34,588 nt of DNA from SAR202 cluster bacterium bin22. Its GTDB lineage: Bacteria > Chloroflexota > Dehalococcoidia > Lucifugimonadales > UBA3495. Positions 7,273 to 16,600 of this stretch are shown piece after piece. The stretch lies in NCBI GenBank assembly GCA_002238505.1, contig MPMM01000008.1:1-34588 (forward strand), read 5' to 3'. Under the pieces are notes generated by a model. That model saw only the letters and a list, made by a program, of their open reading frames with translations, did no database searches and was not told the DNA's origin. The position numbers and the translations under genes are program-made. Numbering within the stretch: position 1 is the stretch's first letter; the number at the start of each line of letters is the position of its first letter.

Positions 7273-9039
7273 ATGCCACGGCGGGGGCCACTGACCAGCG
7301 AACAGCGACGTCTTCTGAGAATCACCGGCAGGATGCCCCTGGCCAGCGTGGCCAACCTGGCCTCGGTCCTGGAGACGACCGGGGACCGGGTACGGGCCAT
7401 GCTGGGCCGCCTGAGAGCTGGCGGGTGGGTGTCCTCGGTGAAGCGGGGCATGACCGAAAGACGCCAGCACCGCTACTTCCTGACCAGCCGGGCGGTGGAC
7501 CTGCTCTACGCCACCGACCACCGGCACCCCAGCCCCAGGGAGGCGGCCCGAGCCGGAGGCCGTGCCGACATAGTCAAACGCTTCGTCCTGGACCACGACC
7601 ACCCGGTCCACCTGGAGGACCAGCAATCCTCTCCCTTTGTCGCCGGTGAAGAGGCCGAAGCCTGCGTCGATACCGACACCGATACCGATACCGAAAGTGA
7701 CGCCTGGGCCGACCACGAGCACCCGCCCTGGACCGCCACCTCGCGGGGGTTGGAGATCTGCCTGCGCCGCCTGGCCATGCTGGAATCCGTCTACCGCCTG
7801 GCCCCGGACCTGGTCCGGAGCGGCCGGGTCAGCCTGCCCGCCGGGGAAACGGCGGACACCAGGGATGCCAGGCTGACCGATTTCCGGCTGCTGCGGCACG
7901 GCGGCTTCTACCACGCCGTGGCCCGCTATGGCCAGGACCTCTGGGTCCCCTTCACCTACGCCGGCATTCACGCCACCGAGAGGGTGCTGCGGCGCAAGGA
8001 ACAGCACCGGTTCTGGGGTGTGGACTGCTACTGCCACCAGGAGGACAGCCATTTCCGCATCGGAAACCGGGTCTTTTACGAGGACCCGGACCAGGAGGTG
8101 GAGCCCTCGGCCCAGGTGGTGGTGGCGGCGGACGCCTGGGCGATGGAGTTGGCCCGAAACACTTTGAGCGGCAACACGCCCACCATATTCTGCACTCCCG
8201 ATGGCAACTGCACCCCTTCGGTGGAGCTGCGTCCCTCCCGGGACCTGGTGTCCGACCCCTCCGGCCACCCCAGCGTAGGCCGCCCCGAGTCAGTGGAACT
8301 ATGGCTGAGGCGGAACCCGGACATGGCGGCAATCGACGGCCGTCTGGCTCACCGGCTGTTCCTGGCCGTCTGCCAGTTCCCGGCCATGCGGTCCTCCTGG
8401 CTATGCCAGGTCGTCCAGGGTCCAGCCAGCGAGGTGAGCCGCCACCTGAAGCGGTTCGTAGACACCGGCCTGGTGGCGGTGTTCGACGGACGGCACTACC
8501 TGTCGGAGCTGGGCATGAGGCGGGCGGCCGACATGAGTCGGATCCTGCCGTCGGTGATCCGCCGGCGCCACGGGGCCTACCTGGACCGCTGGTATAGGGA
8601 GCACGAGGAGCGCCACAACGATGGGGTGAACCGGCTGGTGATGCGCTTCGCCCGGGAGGGAGTGGCCGTTGTCGCCGGCAGGCGGGGCGAGGTGAACGTG
8701 CCGGACCTGACCCAGGTGCGGCCCGACCTGGTGGCGCAGGTCAGTGACGGAACCCTGGGGCCGGGGCCCCACTGCATCGAGTTCGAGCGTCACGCGGTGT
8801 CTCCCTACGACGTGGAGCACAAGCTGGGACCCTACCGGCGGATGGCGGCGGTAGGCCGTCCCCTGCCCCTGCTGGTGGTGTGCGAAACGGCCCGGGGCAG
8901 GGCCAACTTCCAGGCCTACGCCGGGACCCTGCCCATGCTTACCGCCACCCAGGAAGAGGCCCTGGCCGGGCCGGTGACCGGAGCGGTGACCGTGTGGAGC
9001 CGGGAGGGAGTGCCCGCGGCCCTGCACTGCCGGGGTTGA
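7273..9039 (+). CDS. replication-relaxation-like winged-helix protein
   Basis: A 588-residue protein that fits the replication-relaxation family (PF13814), found on actinobacterial and Chloroflexota plasmids and integrative elements. An N-terminal winged helix (about 8-75: RRLLRITGRMPLASVANLAS, then YFLTSRAVDLLY) is followed by a middle domain, a second winged helix (about 345-420: SSWLCQVVQGPASEVSRHLK, then LSELGMRRA), and a C-terminal domain with VRPDLVAQVSDG and HCIEFERHAVSPYDVEHKLG. Asp, Glu and Lys in that last part recall a PD-(D/E)xK nuclease-like core; this is inference. An acidic DTDTDTDTE run at about residue 136 comes from a GATACC microsatellite. GGAGG six bases upstream supports the ATG. 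The family is tied to plasmid replication or mobilisation, so this gene marks an element-derived segment. No relaxase or coupling protein is nearby. Confidence 0.7.
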   Translation: MPRRGPLTSEQRRLLRITGRMPLASVANLASVLETTGDRVRAMLGRLRAGGWVSSVKRGMTERRQHRYFLTSRAVDLLYATDHRHPSPREAARAGGRADIVKRFVLDHDHPVHLEDQQSSPFVAGEEAEACVDTDTDTDTESDAWADHEHPPWTATSRGLEICLRRLAMLESVYRLAPDLVRSGRVSLPAGETADTRDARLTDFRLLRHGGFYHAVARYGQDLWVPFTYAGIHATERVLRRKEQHRFWGVDCYCHQEDSHFRIGNRVFYEDPDQEVEPSAQVVVAADAWAMELARNTLSGNTPTIFCTPDGNCTPSVELRPSRDLVSDPSGHPSVGRPESVELWLRRNPDMAAIDGRLAHRLFLAVCQFPAMRSSWLCQVVQGPASEVSRHLKRFVDTGLVAVFDGRHYLSELGMRRAADMSRILPSVIRRRHGAYLDRWYREHEERHNDGVNRLVMRFAREGVAVVAGRRGEVNVPDLTQVRPDLVAQVSDGTLGPGPHCIEFERHAVSPYDVEHKLGPYRRMAAVGRPLPLLVVCETARGRANFQAYAGTLPMLTATQEEALAGPVTGAVTVWSREGVPAALHCRG

Positions 9040-9306
9040 CCACGCCGGTTGACTGGCAGACAGGGGAGTGAAACGAAATCGTCCGCCACAGGCCGAGAGA
9101 TCTTGCCAGCGGGCCGGGGTCCGGGTCCGCAGTTGCTGGAATACCCTGGACCCGGCGAGGCCAAGCCGGAGCGCTCGACATCGACGAGGGAAGGCCGCCC
9201 TGCCAGGGTTGCCGCTCTCTAATAACTCTTGCCGGTGACAAAGTTCTGCGACATTTCACCCTTACAGTGAGTCTTGTCAAAGGAATTTCACGAAAGGAGT
9301 GGAATG

Positions 9307-10929
9307 ATGATACGCAACAGGAGGATGAAGACGACTCTCGTGGCCGGTCCGGTCCTGGCGGCCCTGATCGCCGCCGGTGTGGTATTTGGCTGCACCACTG
9401 ACACTGGAATCATGGACGGCAGGGACTCCGGAAGCGGCGTCGGCGCGTCAACGCTGGAGGTCTCCGAACGGGGAGGCGGCGAGTCCGGCGGTGAGCATGG
9501 CCCCGGCGGAGAGGCAGCGGTGGGCGACGGCGCTGGTAGAGAGGGCGGCGGAGAAGGTAGCGGCGCATCCGGCGGGGAGGAGGCCAGCGGCGCCAACCTG
9601 GCTCCGGACGCCACCTTCGACGCGGTCCGCGGCGGCGCCCGGCTGATCCTGAACTACGACGCGGCGGGCAACGCCTTCACCGGAACCGCGGAGAACACCA
9701 CCGGCAACGCGCTGACCAACGTGAGGGTCGAGGTGCACCTGTCCAACGGGACGGAGCTTGGGCCCACCACCCCGGTGGACCTGGCCCGGGGCCAGGTGAT
9801 GGATGTCAACCTGCCCTCGACGGCAGCTTCCTTCGCCGGCTGGATCGCCCACGCCGAGGTGGGCACCGGAGCGGAGGGAGGCCAGGCTGCCGGTGGCGGC
9901 GGAGAGAGTGGGGCCGGAGAGATTGGTGGTGGCGAGAGCGGACCGGACGGCCCCGAGGGCGCCGAGAGCGGCGCAGCAGGCGCGGGTGGCAACGAGGCAG
10001 CCATGGAGGCCGCCATGTCCAGCCCCATCACCCCCCTGGACCAGGCGTGGAACGGAGTCCTGGGCGGGCTGGCCATCTCCGCATGGTACGATTCGGCAAC
10101 CCAGACGGTCAACTCAACGGTGCAGAACACCACCTCGCAGACCCTGTGCTACGTGCAGGCGGAACCTCACCTGAAGTCGGGAACGCAGACGGTGGGAGAG
10201 CTGGGCCCCGACGTGGTGGGAGACCTGGCCCCGGGTCAGCAGGCCATCTCCAGCGTATCGGTCAGCAGCGAGCCCAGCCTGGCGGGAGTAGCCTTCGACG
10301 GCTACGTGGTCCACATGGAGGTGTTCGACTGCGGCGGCCCCGGCCCACAGCCTCACACCGGAGGGGTGGGAGCCGAGGGCAGTGGCAACGAGGCCCCAGG
10401 CGGTGAGGGGCATGGCCCTGGCGGCGAGGGCTCCGGCAGTGAGTCCGGCAGCGAAGGCTCCGTTGGTGAGGGCGGCAGCGAGGGCCCTGAGTCTGGCGGA
10501 GGCAGCGAAGAGGGCAGCGCCAGCATGCTGTCCCCGGACGAGACCTTCGATGCGGTCCGGGGCGGCGCCCGCCTCATCCTGAACTATGACGCGGCTGGCA
10601 ACGCCTTCATCGGCACCGTGGAGAACACCACCGGCAACGCGCTGACCAACGTCAGGATCGAGGTGCACCTGTCCAATGGAACCGAGCTTGGCCCGACCAC
10701 ACCGGTGGACCTGGCCCCCGGCGAGGTGCTGATGGTCAACCTTCCCTCGACCCAGGCGTCCTTCACCGGCTGGGTGGCCCACGCCGAAGTGGGTGGCGGC
10801 GAGGGCAGCGGCGCAGGCGGCGAGTCGGGCGGCGAACACGGTGGCAGCCAGTCCGGCGGCGAGCAGGGCGGGGGTGGCGAAGGCGGCGGAGAGCACGGCT
10901 CCCGCGGCGAACGGCGGGGAGGCGGCTAG
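9307..10929 (+). CDS. lipoprotein with three FxLYD-like domains
   Basis: Starts at the second of two adjacent ATGs (9304, 9307), with AAAGGAG seven bases upstream of 9307. A basic start and hydrophobic core end in VVFGC at residue 29, a probable lipobox, so the protein is likely lipid-anchored outside the cell. Three beta-sandwich domains of about 90 residues (about 99-188, 241-341 and 407-498) have the look of FxLYD domains (ENTTGNALTNVRVEVHLSNG). Domains 1 and 3 are about 75/86 identical in protein and nearly so in DNA, showing recent internal duplication; domain 2 is diverged. Gly/Ser/Glu-rich linkers separate them and form the tail. Such linkers suggest an extended surface protein; ligand unknown. 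It is probably monocistronic, about 270 bases after the replication-relaxation gene. Confidence 0.75.
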   Translation: MIRNRRMKTTLVAGPVLAALIAAGVVFGCTTDTGIMDGRDSGSGVGASTLEVSERGGGESGGEHGPGGEAAVGDGAGREGGGEGSGASGGEEASGANLAPDATFDAVRGGARLILNYDAAGNAFTGTAENTTGNALTNVRVEVHLSNGTELGPTTPVDLARGQVMDVNLPSTAASFAGWIAHAEVGTGAEGGQAAGGGGESGAGEIGGGESGPDGPEGAESGAAGAGGNEAAMEAAMSSPITPLDQAWNGVLGGLAISAWYDSATQTVNSTVQNTTSQTLCYVQAEPHLKSGTQTVGELGPDVVGDLAPGQQAISSVSVSSEPSLAGVAFDGYVVHMEVFDCGGPGPQPHTGGVGAEGSGNEAPGGEGHGPGGEGSGSESGSEGSVGEGGSEGPESGGGSEEGSASMLSPDETFDAVRGGARLILNYDAAGNAFIGTVENTTGNALTNVRIEVHLSNGTELGPTTPVDLAPGEVLMVNLPSTQASFTGWVAHAEVGGGEGSGAGGESGGEHGGSQSGGEQGGGGEGGGEHGSRGERRGGG

Positions 10930-11000
10930 GACCGGCAGGCCCTGCTGAGCAAAGGTGTTGAAACCTGGTGGATTAAGACCTGACCCAACAATGGCCTGAA

Positions 11001-11100
11001 ATTGGACGCTGCGCCTGCCAGAGGCGCGGCGTCCAAACTGGTTTCAAGGGAATGACGATGACCGGCACGGTATTGATGGTCCAGGAAGACGCCAGGACCG
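11001..11100 (+). repeat. duplicated leader with hairpin, copy A
   Basis: About 100 bases repeated at 11293-11393. It contains TTGGACGCTGCGCCT and a near-complementary arm (one G-T wobble) around a GCCAG loop at 11002-11036, then a ribosome-binding site and the first codons of a response-regulator-like gene (ATG at 11058). The stem is kept in both copies, which supports a structured RNA leader or a small palindromic element. Confidence 0.6.
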
Positions 11101-11270
11101 TCAGCCGGTCAGTGTGGACTTCCAGCGGGCCGGATTTCTGATCGAAGTAGTCGATAACGGGGACAGGGCCCGAGACCTGGCCCAGGACCTGGTAATCTTC
11201 GACCTGGCGCTGCCCCGTATTGGCCGGGCGGAACTGAGCCGTATCCCGCGCCGTGGGAAGGGTCAGAGTA
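11058..11270 (+). pseudogene. frameshifted response-regulator receiver fragment
   Basis: The ATG at 11058 (AAGGGA upstream) opens a frame reading MTGTVLMVQEDARTVSR, which stops at a TGA after 27 codons. In another frame the receiver pattern continues: VDFQRAGFLIEVVDNGDRAR, then DLAQDLVIFDLALPRIGRAE. Put together this matches a CheY-like domain: acidic pocket (ED), the phospho-acceptor Asp in the DLVIFDLALP strand, and the following loop. A one-base-type frameshift near 11110 separates the parts, and the C-terminal third is missing. It is therefore a truncated, inactive response regulator without a partner kinase nearby. Confidence 0.55.
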
Positions 11271-11293
11271 TTGCGAATCTCATGCCGCCTGCA
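11270..11293. repeat. 24-base dispersed repeat, copy 2
   Basis: Identical to 6688-6711. Here it lies at the junction between the broken receiver fragment and the second copy of the hairpin leader, suggesting that it marks an element or rearrangement boundary. Confidence 0.6.
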
Positions 11294-11393
11294 TTGGACG
11301 CTGCGCCTGCCAGAGGCGCAGCGTCCAACACTGGTTTTCAGGGAGTGACGATGAGGGGCACGGCACTGATGGTCCAGGAAGACGCCAGGACCG
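11293..11393 (+). repeat. duplicated leader with hairpin, copy B
   Basis: Second copy of the unit at 11001-11100. The stem is a perfect 15-base palindrome arm pair (11294-11308 and 11314-11328). It is followed by AGGGAG, an ATG at 11351 and the codons MRGTALMVQEDART, after which similarity to receiver domains fades. It is a second, shorter remnant of the same response-regulator start. Confidence 0.6.
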
Positions 11394-11462
11394 CCAACCG
11401 GCACGTACCGGGCCACACTCCTCCGAAGCGCCTGGGCACACGCCGGCCCCGGACAGGACAGT

Positions 11463-11489
11463 GGATACGCAAGAGATACCATATTGGGC
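11463..11489. repeat. 27-base repeat, copy 1
   Basis: Matches 18702-18728 at 24 of 27 bases, sharing GATACCATATTGGGC exactly and an AT-rich sequence after it. The two copies are direct repeats, each a few hundred bases upstream of a gene for an exported or membrane-anchored protein. A shared promoter or an attachment-type site are both possible. Confidence 0.5.
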
Positions 11490-11742
11490 AATAAAGATAC
11501 TATATCGTGATGCATGGCGTGCTAGACTTGGCAAGAAGTGTTGTGAGCGCCACGTTGTGAAGCGTACCAGAGTGTTGAGACTCCCAGGATTGAAGGGTCG
11601 GGCCCCCATGGCCCTGGCCTATTTTGGATGCCGGCCTGATTGTGTACCGGTCCGGCGGTTCCCCACGTTGGCGGCCATGCCTGACCTGACCAAACCGCTC
11701 CGGCCCTGCCCGTTGTACACGGGTGGGCGCGCCATAAGACTA

Positions 11743-11816
11743 CCCCCCCCCCCCCCCCCCTCCCCGTGGTAGCGGGGGGGGGCGCCCAAAAACCCCCCCC
11801 CCCCCCCCCCCCCCCC
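11743..11816. repeat. long poly-C/poly-G homopolymer tracts
   Basis: C x18 at 11743-11760, G x9 at 11774-11782 and C x24 at 11793-11816, with short spacers between them. These are extreme lengths for bacterial DNA. The middle G run could pair with either C run. They may be a slippage-prone switch upstream of the coiled-coil gene at 11884, or an assembly or polishing artefact; the lengths should not be trusted. Confidence 0.8.
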
Positions 11817-11883
11817 GACTTTCGCCATCATCCAGCCTCGAGTTCCCTAAGCCTGGCGCCCGTCGCTCTCAGGAGATGACGGC

Positions 11884-12690
11884 ATGAGGCTGGGAACCAG
11901 TTGGAATATCATCGTTGGCGCGGGCGCCGCCCTGCTCTGCCTCGCCATCGTGGGTATTACCCTGCTGCTGGTGCAGGAACGGGGGGACTCCGCCCGTGCC
12001 GCCCGGGAACTGGGCCTGCGGGAGCAGGAACTGGCCCAGGCGCAGTCCGAGTTGCAGCAGGCCCTGGGCCAGCGGGACCCCCGGGTCCCGGCCCTGGAGC
12101 AGGCCCGCCAACAGTTGGAGGGCCGGAACCTGGAGTTGTCCGGCCAGATTACTGCCCTGGAAGAGGAACGGGACCAACTGCAGGGGACCGTGGAGTTCCT
12201 GCAACAGGGCCGGCGGGCCCTGCTGGGCGACAACACCAGCGCCAGCGCCCGGAGCCTCGGCCCCGGGGAGTCCCTGCCAACAACGGACCCAACGGCAGCG
12301 GACCCAACAGCAGCAGTCTCAGCCCAGGACTCCCAACTATCCCAGGAAACCTCCCCCAGCACAGAGATAGCGCCGGCCGACACCCTTCAGGAAGAGGGGG
12401 ACAGCCTGGCGGCGACGCTCGACTCCCTGCAGGCCGAACGGGATGGGCTGGCGGCAAGGATCGAATCCCTGCAGGCCGAACGGGACGGCCTTGCGGCCAC
12501 GGTGGAATCCCTGCAGGGCTCGGGAGACGGAACTGCCGCTCCGGTCGACGCCCTGCGGGCCGAACGGGACGGTCTGGCGGCCAGGGTCCAATCCCTGCAG
12601 GCTTCCTACTCTGCCCTCACCGACGAGAACAGTGGCCTGAAGGCGGCACTGCGGGCCCTGGAAGCGGACAAGCTCAGCCTCGAGACGTAG
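11884..12690 (+). CDS. membrane-anchored coiled-coil protein, amber-truncated
   Basis: A 268-residue frame. A single N-terminal membrane helix (about 9-31: NIIVGAGAALLCLAIVGITL) is followed by a long coiled coil rich in Leu, Gln, Glu and Ala. A low-complexity Thr/Ala/Ser stretch at about 134-165 is followed by near-identical heptad-like units LQAERDGLAARIESLQAERD repeated at the DNA level. The frame stops at TAG (12688-12690) but continues without shift into the frame at 12691-13452, still in coiled-coil style (LSLET, stop, VEEFQLAHES). CAG to TAG in one long gene is the simplest explanation, so the original protein had about 522 residues, ending in a signal-peptidase-like domain. AGGAG eight bases upstream supports the ATG. 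Poly-C tracts lie about 70 bases upstream. Confidence 0.7.
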   Translation: MRLGTSWNIIVGAGAALLCLAIVGITLLLVQERGDSARAARELGLREQELAQAQSELQQALGQRDPRVPALEQARQQLEGRNLELSGQITALEEERDQLQGTVEFLQQGRRALLGDNTSASARSLGPGESLPTTDPTAADPTAAVSAQDSQLSQETSPSTEIAPADTLQEEGDSLAATLDSLQAERDGLAARIESLQAERDGLAATVESLQGSGDGTAAPVDALRAERDGLAARVQSLQASYSALTDENSGLKAALRALEADKLSLET

Positions 12691-13452
12691 GTGGAGGAAT
12701 TCCAGCTGGCGCATGAATCCGTGGCCATGCTGGAGGAGCGGGCAGAGGGCCTGCGCGCGGTCATCGCTGCCCTGGAGGAGGACCGCCAGGCCCTGCAGGT
12801 GAAGTCAAGCGAGATGTTTCCCACCTGCACCGGCAGCATGGAACCCAGGATCACCTGCCTGGATACCGCCGTGGTGCTCCAGAACTTCCTGCCGGAGGAC
12901 ATTGCCCTGGACAACGTCATTGCCTACTACCCTCCCGGCCAGGAGGGGGCCGGCGACGGTCCCCCGGTGTTTCACCGGGTTACGAATATCAAGGTCGAGG
13001 ACGACGTCCATTACTTCTGGCCCAGGGGAGACGCCCTGGACGAGCCGGACGGGGTCTGGGTCCCGGAGGGCAATGTCCTGGGATACCTGATCGAACTCCG
13101 GCCGGGGACTCGGCCCCAGAACTCAGCCCTGAGAGACCGGGTGAATGGGGCCAGAGAACTGTACGCATCCGCCCGGGACAGGATGCTTGAGGCCAGGGGC
13201 AGGTACGACGACCTGGCAGTGAGGCACTGCGGGAGCGTGGAGGCCGTATCCACCTGCTCCACCATCTCCCAGGAGGGCCGGGCAGAGCTCAGGGCGGCCT
13301 ACGACGTCTTCTCCGGGGCCTGGGGTGAGTACGTGAACGCCACCTGCGGTTACGACAAGGCTTACTACCACGGTCTCCACGAAAGCCAGCCGTCAACCGG
13401 GCAACAGTCCGGTCAATACGTCGCCCCCTCTCTGTGCTCCCAGGGGGGCTAG
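12691..13452 (+). CDS. S26 signal-peptidase-like domain with coiled-coil start
   Basis: A 253-residue frame in phase with the preceding coiled-coil gene; its GTG directly follows that gene's TAG, so it may not be independently translated. After about 45 helical residues it has CTGSMEPRITCLDTAVVLQN, where SMEP matches the catalytic-Ser box of S26 signal peptidases. The rest of the domain order follows: DNVIAYYPPG, PVFHRVTNIK and WPRGDALDEPDGVWVPEGNV, ending in GNVLGYLIEL. The second box has His (FHRV) rather than the bacterial Lys, as in the archaeal/SipW-like S26B group. A Cys-containing helical tail follows. A signal-peptidase-like domain on a long membrane-anchored coiled coil is unusual. 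Processing activity is inferred from motifs only. Confidence 0.6.
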   Translation: MEEFQLAHESVAMLEERAEGLRAVIAALEEDRQALQVKSSEMFPTCTGSMEPRITCLDTAVVLQNFLPEDIALDNVIAYYPPGQEGAGDGPPVFHRVTNIKVEDDVHYFWPRGDALDEPDGVWVPEGNVLGYLIELRPGTRPQNSALRDRVNGARELYASARDRMLEARGRYDDLAVRHCGSVEAVSTCSTISQEGRAELRAAYDVFSGAWGEYVNATCGYDKAYYHGLHESQPSTGQQSGQYVAPSLCSQGG

Positions 13453-13641
13453 GGAAGGCATTGAGGATGCAAGGGTCACCTGTCAGCTCTCCCTCAGGGG
13501 AGGGGCTGGAGCCAGCCCCGCACTTGATACGGGGGGGGTGAACCCTCCAACTGGGAAACTCCCAGCTTAATTCAGGCATGAACCAGGGAGGCCTCGAACC
13601 AGGGGGGCGTCCTTCCGGAAACAACGTGAGGAGGTGTATCG

Positions 13642-16600
13642 ATGAAGGTCACAACAGGCGGTAAGGGTACTTATTCCAGGAGGGGGCTGCTCAGGACCGG
13701 TGTGCTGGTCGCGCTGGCCCTGGGCATAGCCCTGACCCTTCTGCTTGCCGCGAGACCCGCTGCGGCAGACGGACCCTTCGGGTTCCTGATTCCCATCATC
13801 CTCGAAGAGTTCCGCACACCTCCGGATGTCATCGCCGACGACTTGCCGTCAGTTCGGGAGGTTCAGGCGGCCCAGACCCAGACCTCCACGCCCCTGGTCA
13901 GCAACACCGGGCGGCCAGCATCGAATACTCCTCAAACGTTCACCAGGGACTTCGCGCAGGCGTTCACCACGGGCGGCAATAGCTCGGGCTACACGCTGAC
14001 CAGCGTCCAGCTCAATCTGAAATTCACCGATACGCAGCCCAACATCACGATGACCATCCACGAAGACTCGTCCGGAGTGCCGGCGAGCACGAGCCTCGGC
14101 ACGCTCGGCATGACGGGGCTGCTGCAGGCGGGCAGCTTCCGCCACGTGCAATTCGACGCGTCCGGCGCCGGAATCGACCTTCGAGCCAACAAGACGTACT
14201 GGGTGGTGGTCGACGTGCCCTACAACGCCCCCGACACCCAAACTGAATACAGGTCGACGACTTCGGACAGTGAGGATTCGGGCAGCGCCACCGACTGGAG
14301 CATCGCGGACAATCACCGCTATCGAGGCTATACCTTTTCAACTTGGGTGGGGGCCCACGCCGGCACCGAGATGAATCCCGTCCACCTCCGCGTCAACGGC
14401 TCTGTGAACCCGCCGCCCCCGCCGCCGCCAGACACGGCGCCCAAGCTGGTCAGCAGCATAGGGCAGACTCGGACTCATGCACTTGGTTTACTTACCGACT
14501 ACGCGCGGGGGTTCTCCACGGGCAGCAATGACGGCGGCTACAAGCTGACCAGTGTCGAGATTTATTTGAGGCAAGGCGGCTCCAATACGCCGCAGCCCGA
14601 CTACTCCGTGTACATTGCCCGAGATTCGTCCGAAAAGCCGGGCGCCACCCTGGGCACGCTAACTACGTCGACCGAGCTGACGGCCGACTGGACACGCGTG
14701 GAGTTCACGGCAACCGGCGACGACATCTATCTCGACACAGATTCGACGTATTGGGTGGTAGTCGACGCGAAGGACGCTCTCACGTTAACTAGCGTGGGGG
14801 CGAGGACTGATGCCGTTAAGGATTCCGGCGCAGCAGCCGGGTGGAGCCTCGCGGATGGTTACCAGTGGCGTCCCTACGGTGGTGGTACTTGGGTAGGAAA
14901 CACTGGCTCTTACCCCATGGTCGCAGTCCATGGTAATCCAATTATGGACCTGCCCGTGACGGGGCTGAGGCAAACGTCGGACAACGACGGATATGACCGG
15001 TGCGCCACAATTCTGATGGAATGGAACGATCCAGGCCGCACCGATTTCACGGGTTACAAGGTTGTCGTTACTCACCCCGACAAATCTACGACAATTCTGA
15101 CAGCCGACAATTTTGCTAACCAGGCTAACACCAGCGCAATAGTCCAGGTCAGACAACCCAGCGCGACGCGCTCACAGACCTATAAAATAGACGTGTATTC
15201 GTACCAGGGAACTAATGTCGGGAAAACAGCCTCTCGCACCGTGACGGTGCCCAAATGCGCGCCGCCTGGGCCGCCGCGCAGCCTGAGGCTCACAGGGATT
15301 GACCAGAGCCCAATTAACCCGAGCTCGATGAAGCTGACGTGGACTGTACCCTCCAACGCCGCCACCGTAGGCGTGCGGGAATACAGCCTGGAACAATTGC
15401 GCGATGGATATACCGATTGGGAAACCGAAGCGGAACAAATCAGTACGGTGCGGTCGGATTCCGGGGTTCCGGAAAACGACCCCTCCACATCCGTGAGGTC
15501 TTATCTGTTCAGCGCCCCTTCAATGATGGCAGGCGACACGCGGCAGTATCGTCTGTCCGCCGTGAGATACGTCCGGTTCCCAACCAACACGTACCCGGAC
15601 TACCCATACCCGGAAAACCCCCTGGACCACACACTCAGTCTCCAGAGCAATCCTTCAAACACGGTCTCCTTCAAGCACTTGACAGCGCCAGCTTCGCCGT
15701 GGCTTACCGCCGAAACCGACGGGGACGGCGCCGTGCTCCTGAACTGGGCGGCTCCCTCCGACGATGGCGGAGCGCCCGTCACCTCCTTCCAGCTCCAGAG
15801 GTCAGCGGTCGCAGGGGAGACTATGCCCGAGGACGATTCGGGCTGGACGAACCTCAGCGCCCCCTCGTCCAGGCAGTACCGGCACACCGGTCTGACAGCC
15901 GGAGCCACCTGGCACTACCGGATGCGCGCCCGCAACAGCGAAGACTGGAGCGGATGGCACTACGCCCAGGCGACCATCCCTGAAGGGGGACTGCCCAACG
16001 CGCCCAGGCTCACCGCCAGGTCCAGCGGAACTACGGTGGAGCTGAGCTGGACCGAACCCGACGACATAGGGACAAGCACGGAAACAGAGACTTATGAACG
16101 CGAAGATTGCAACGATGGCAACAGCTGGACCGCTTCCGACCGCGGCAACTTCGTCTGCCATTACGAGGTACAGATGCAGGAGGACGACGGCGGCTGGCCG
16201 ACTTCCTCCGTAGTTGCCAACGACTACAGGAACAGCCACCGGCCCACCCTCCTGCGTATCACCATAGACGAGCAGAGCCAGGAGTATCAGCTGCTTCGTC
16301 CCGGCGCCAGCTACAAGTTCCGCGTCCGCGCCGTGACTTCGCTGGTGCAGGAGCATGAATCGCGCTACGGGGCGTGGTCCAATGTACGGACGGCGAGCGT
16401 CCCCGGTGGGCCCACCATGACCGTGACCCTCCCCATTGGCGGCCCCCGCGAAATCGAGATCGAGTACGAAGGTGAGACCACCATCGTAACCGAAGAGGAG
16501 ACAGATGAAGAAATTCCCGTCACACCGAACAGGCCTGAAATAGAATTCGACGAAAAGGAGGGTGATAATGCGGGCTCCCATGCCACCATCACCTGGTCGC

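Noticed and set aside
7243-8268. Long minus-strand frame opposite the replication-relaxation gene
   Set aside because: It is a Gly/Val/His-rich antisense shadow without a start signal, while the plus strand has clear domains and a ribosome-binding site.
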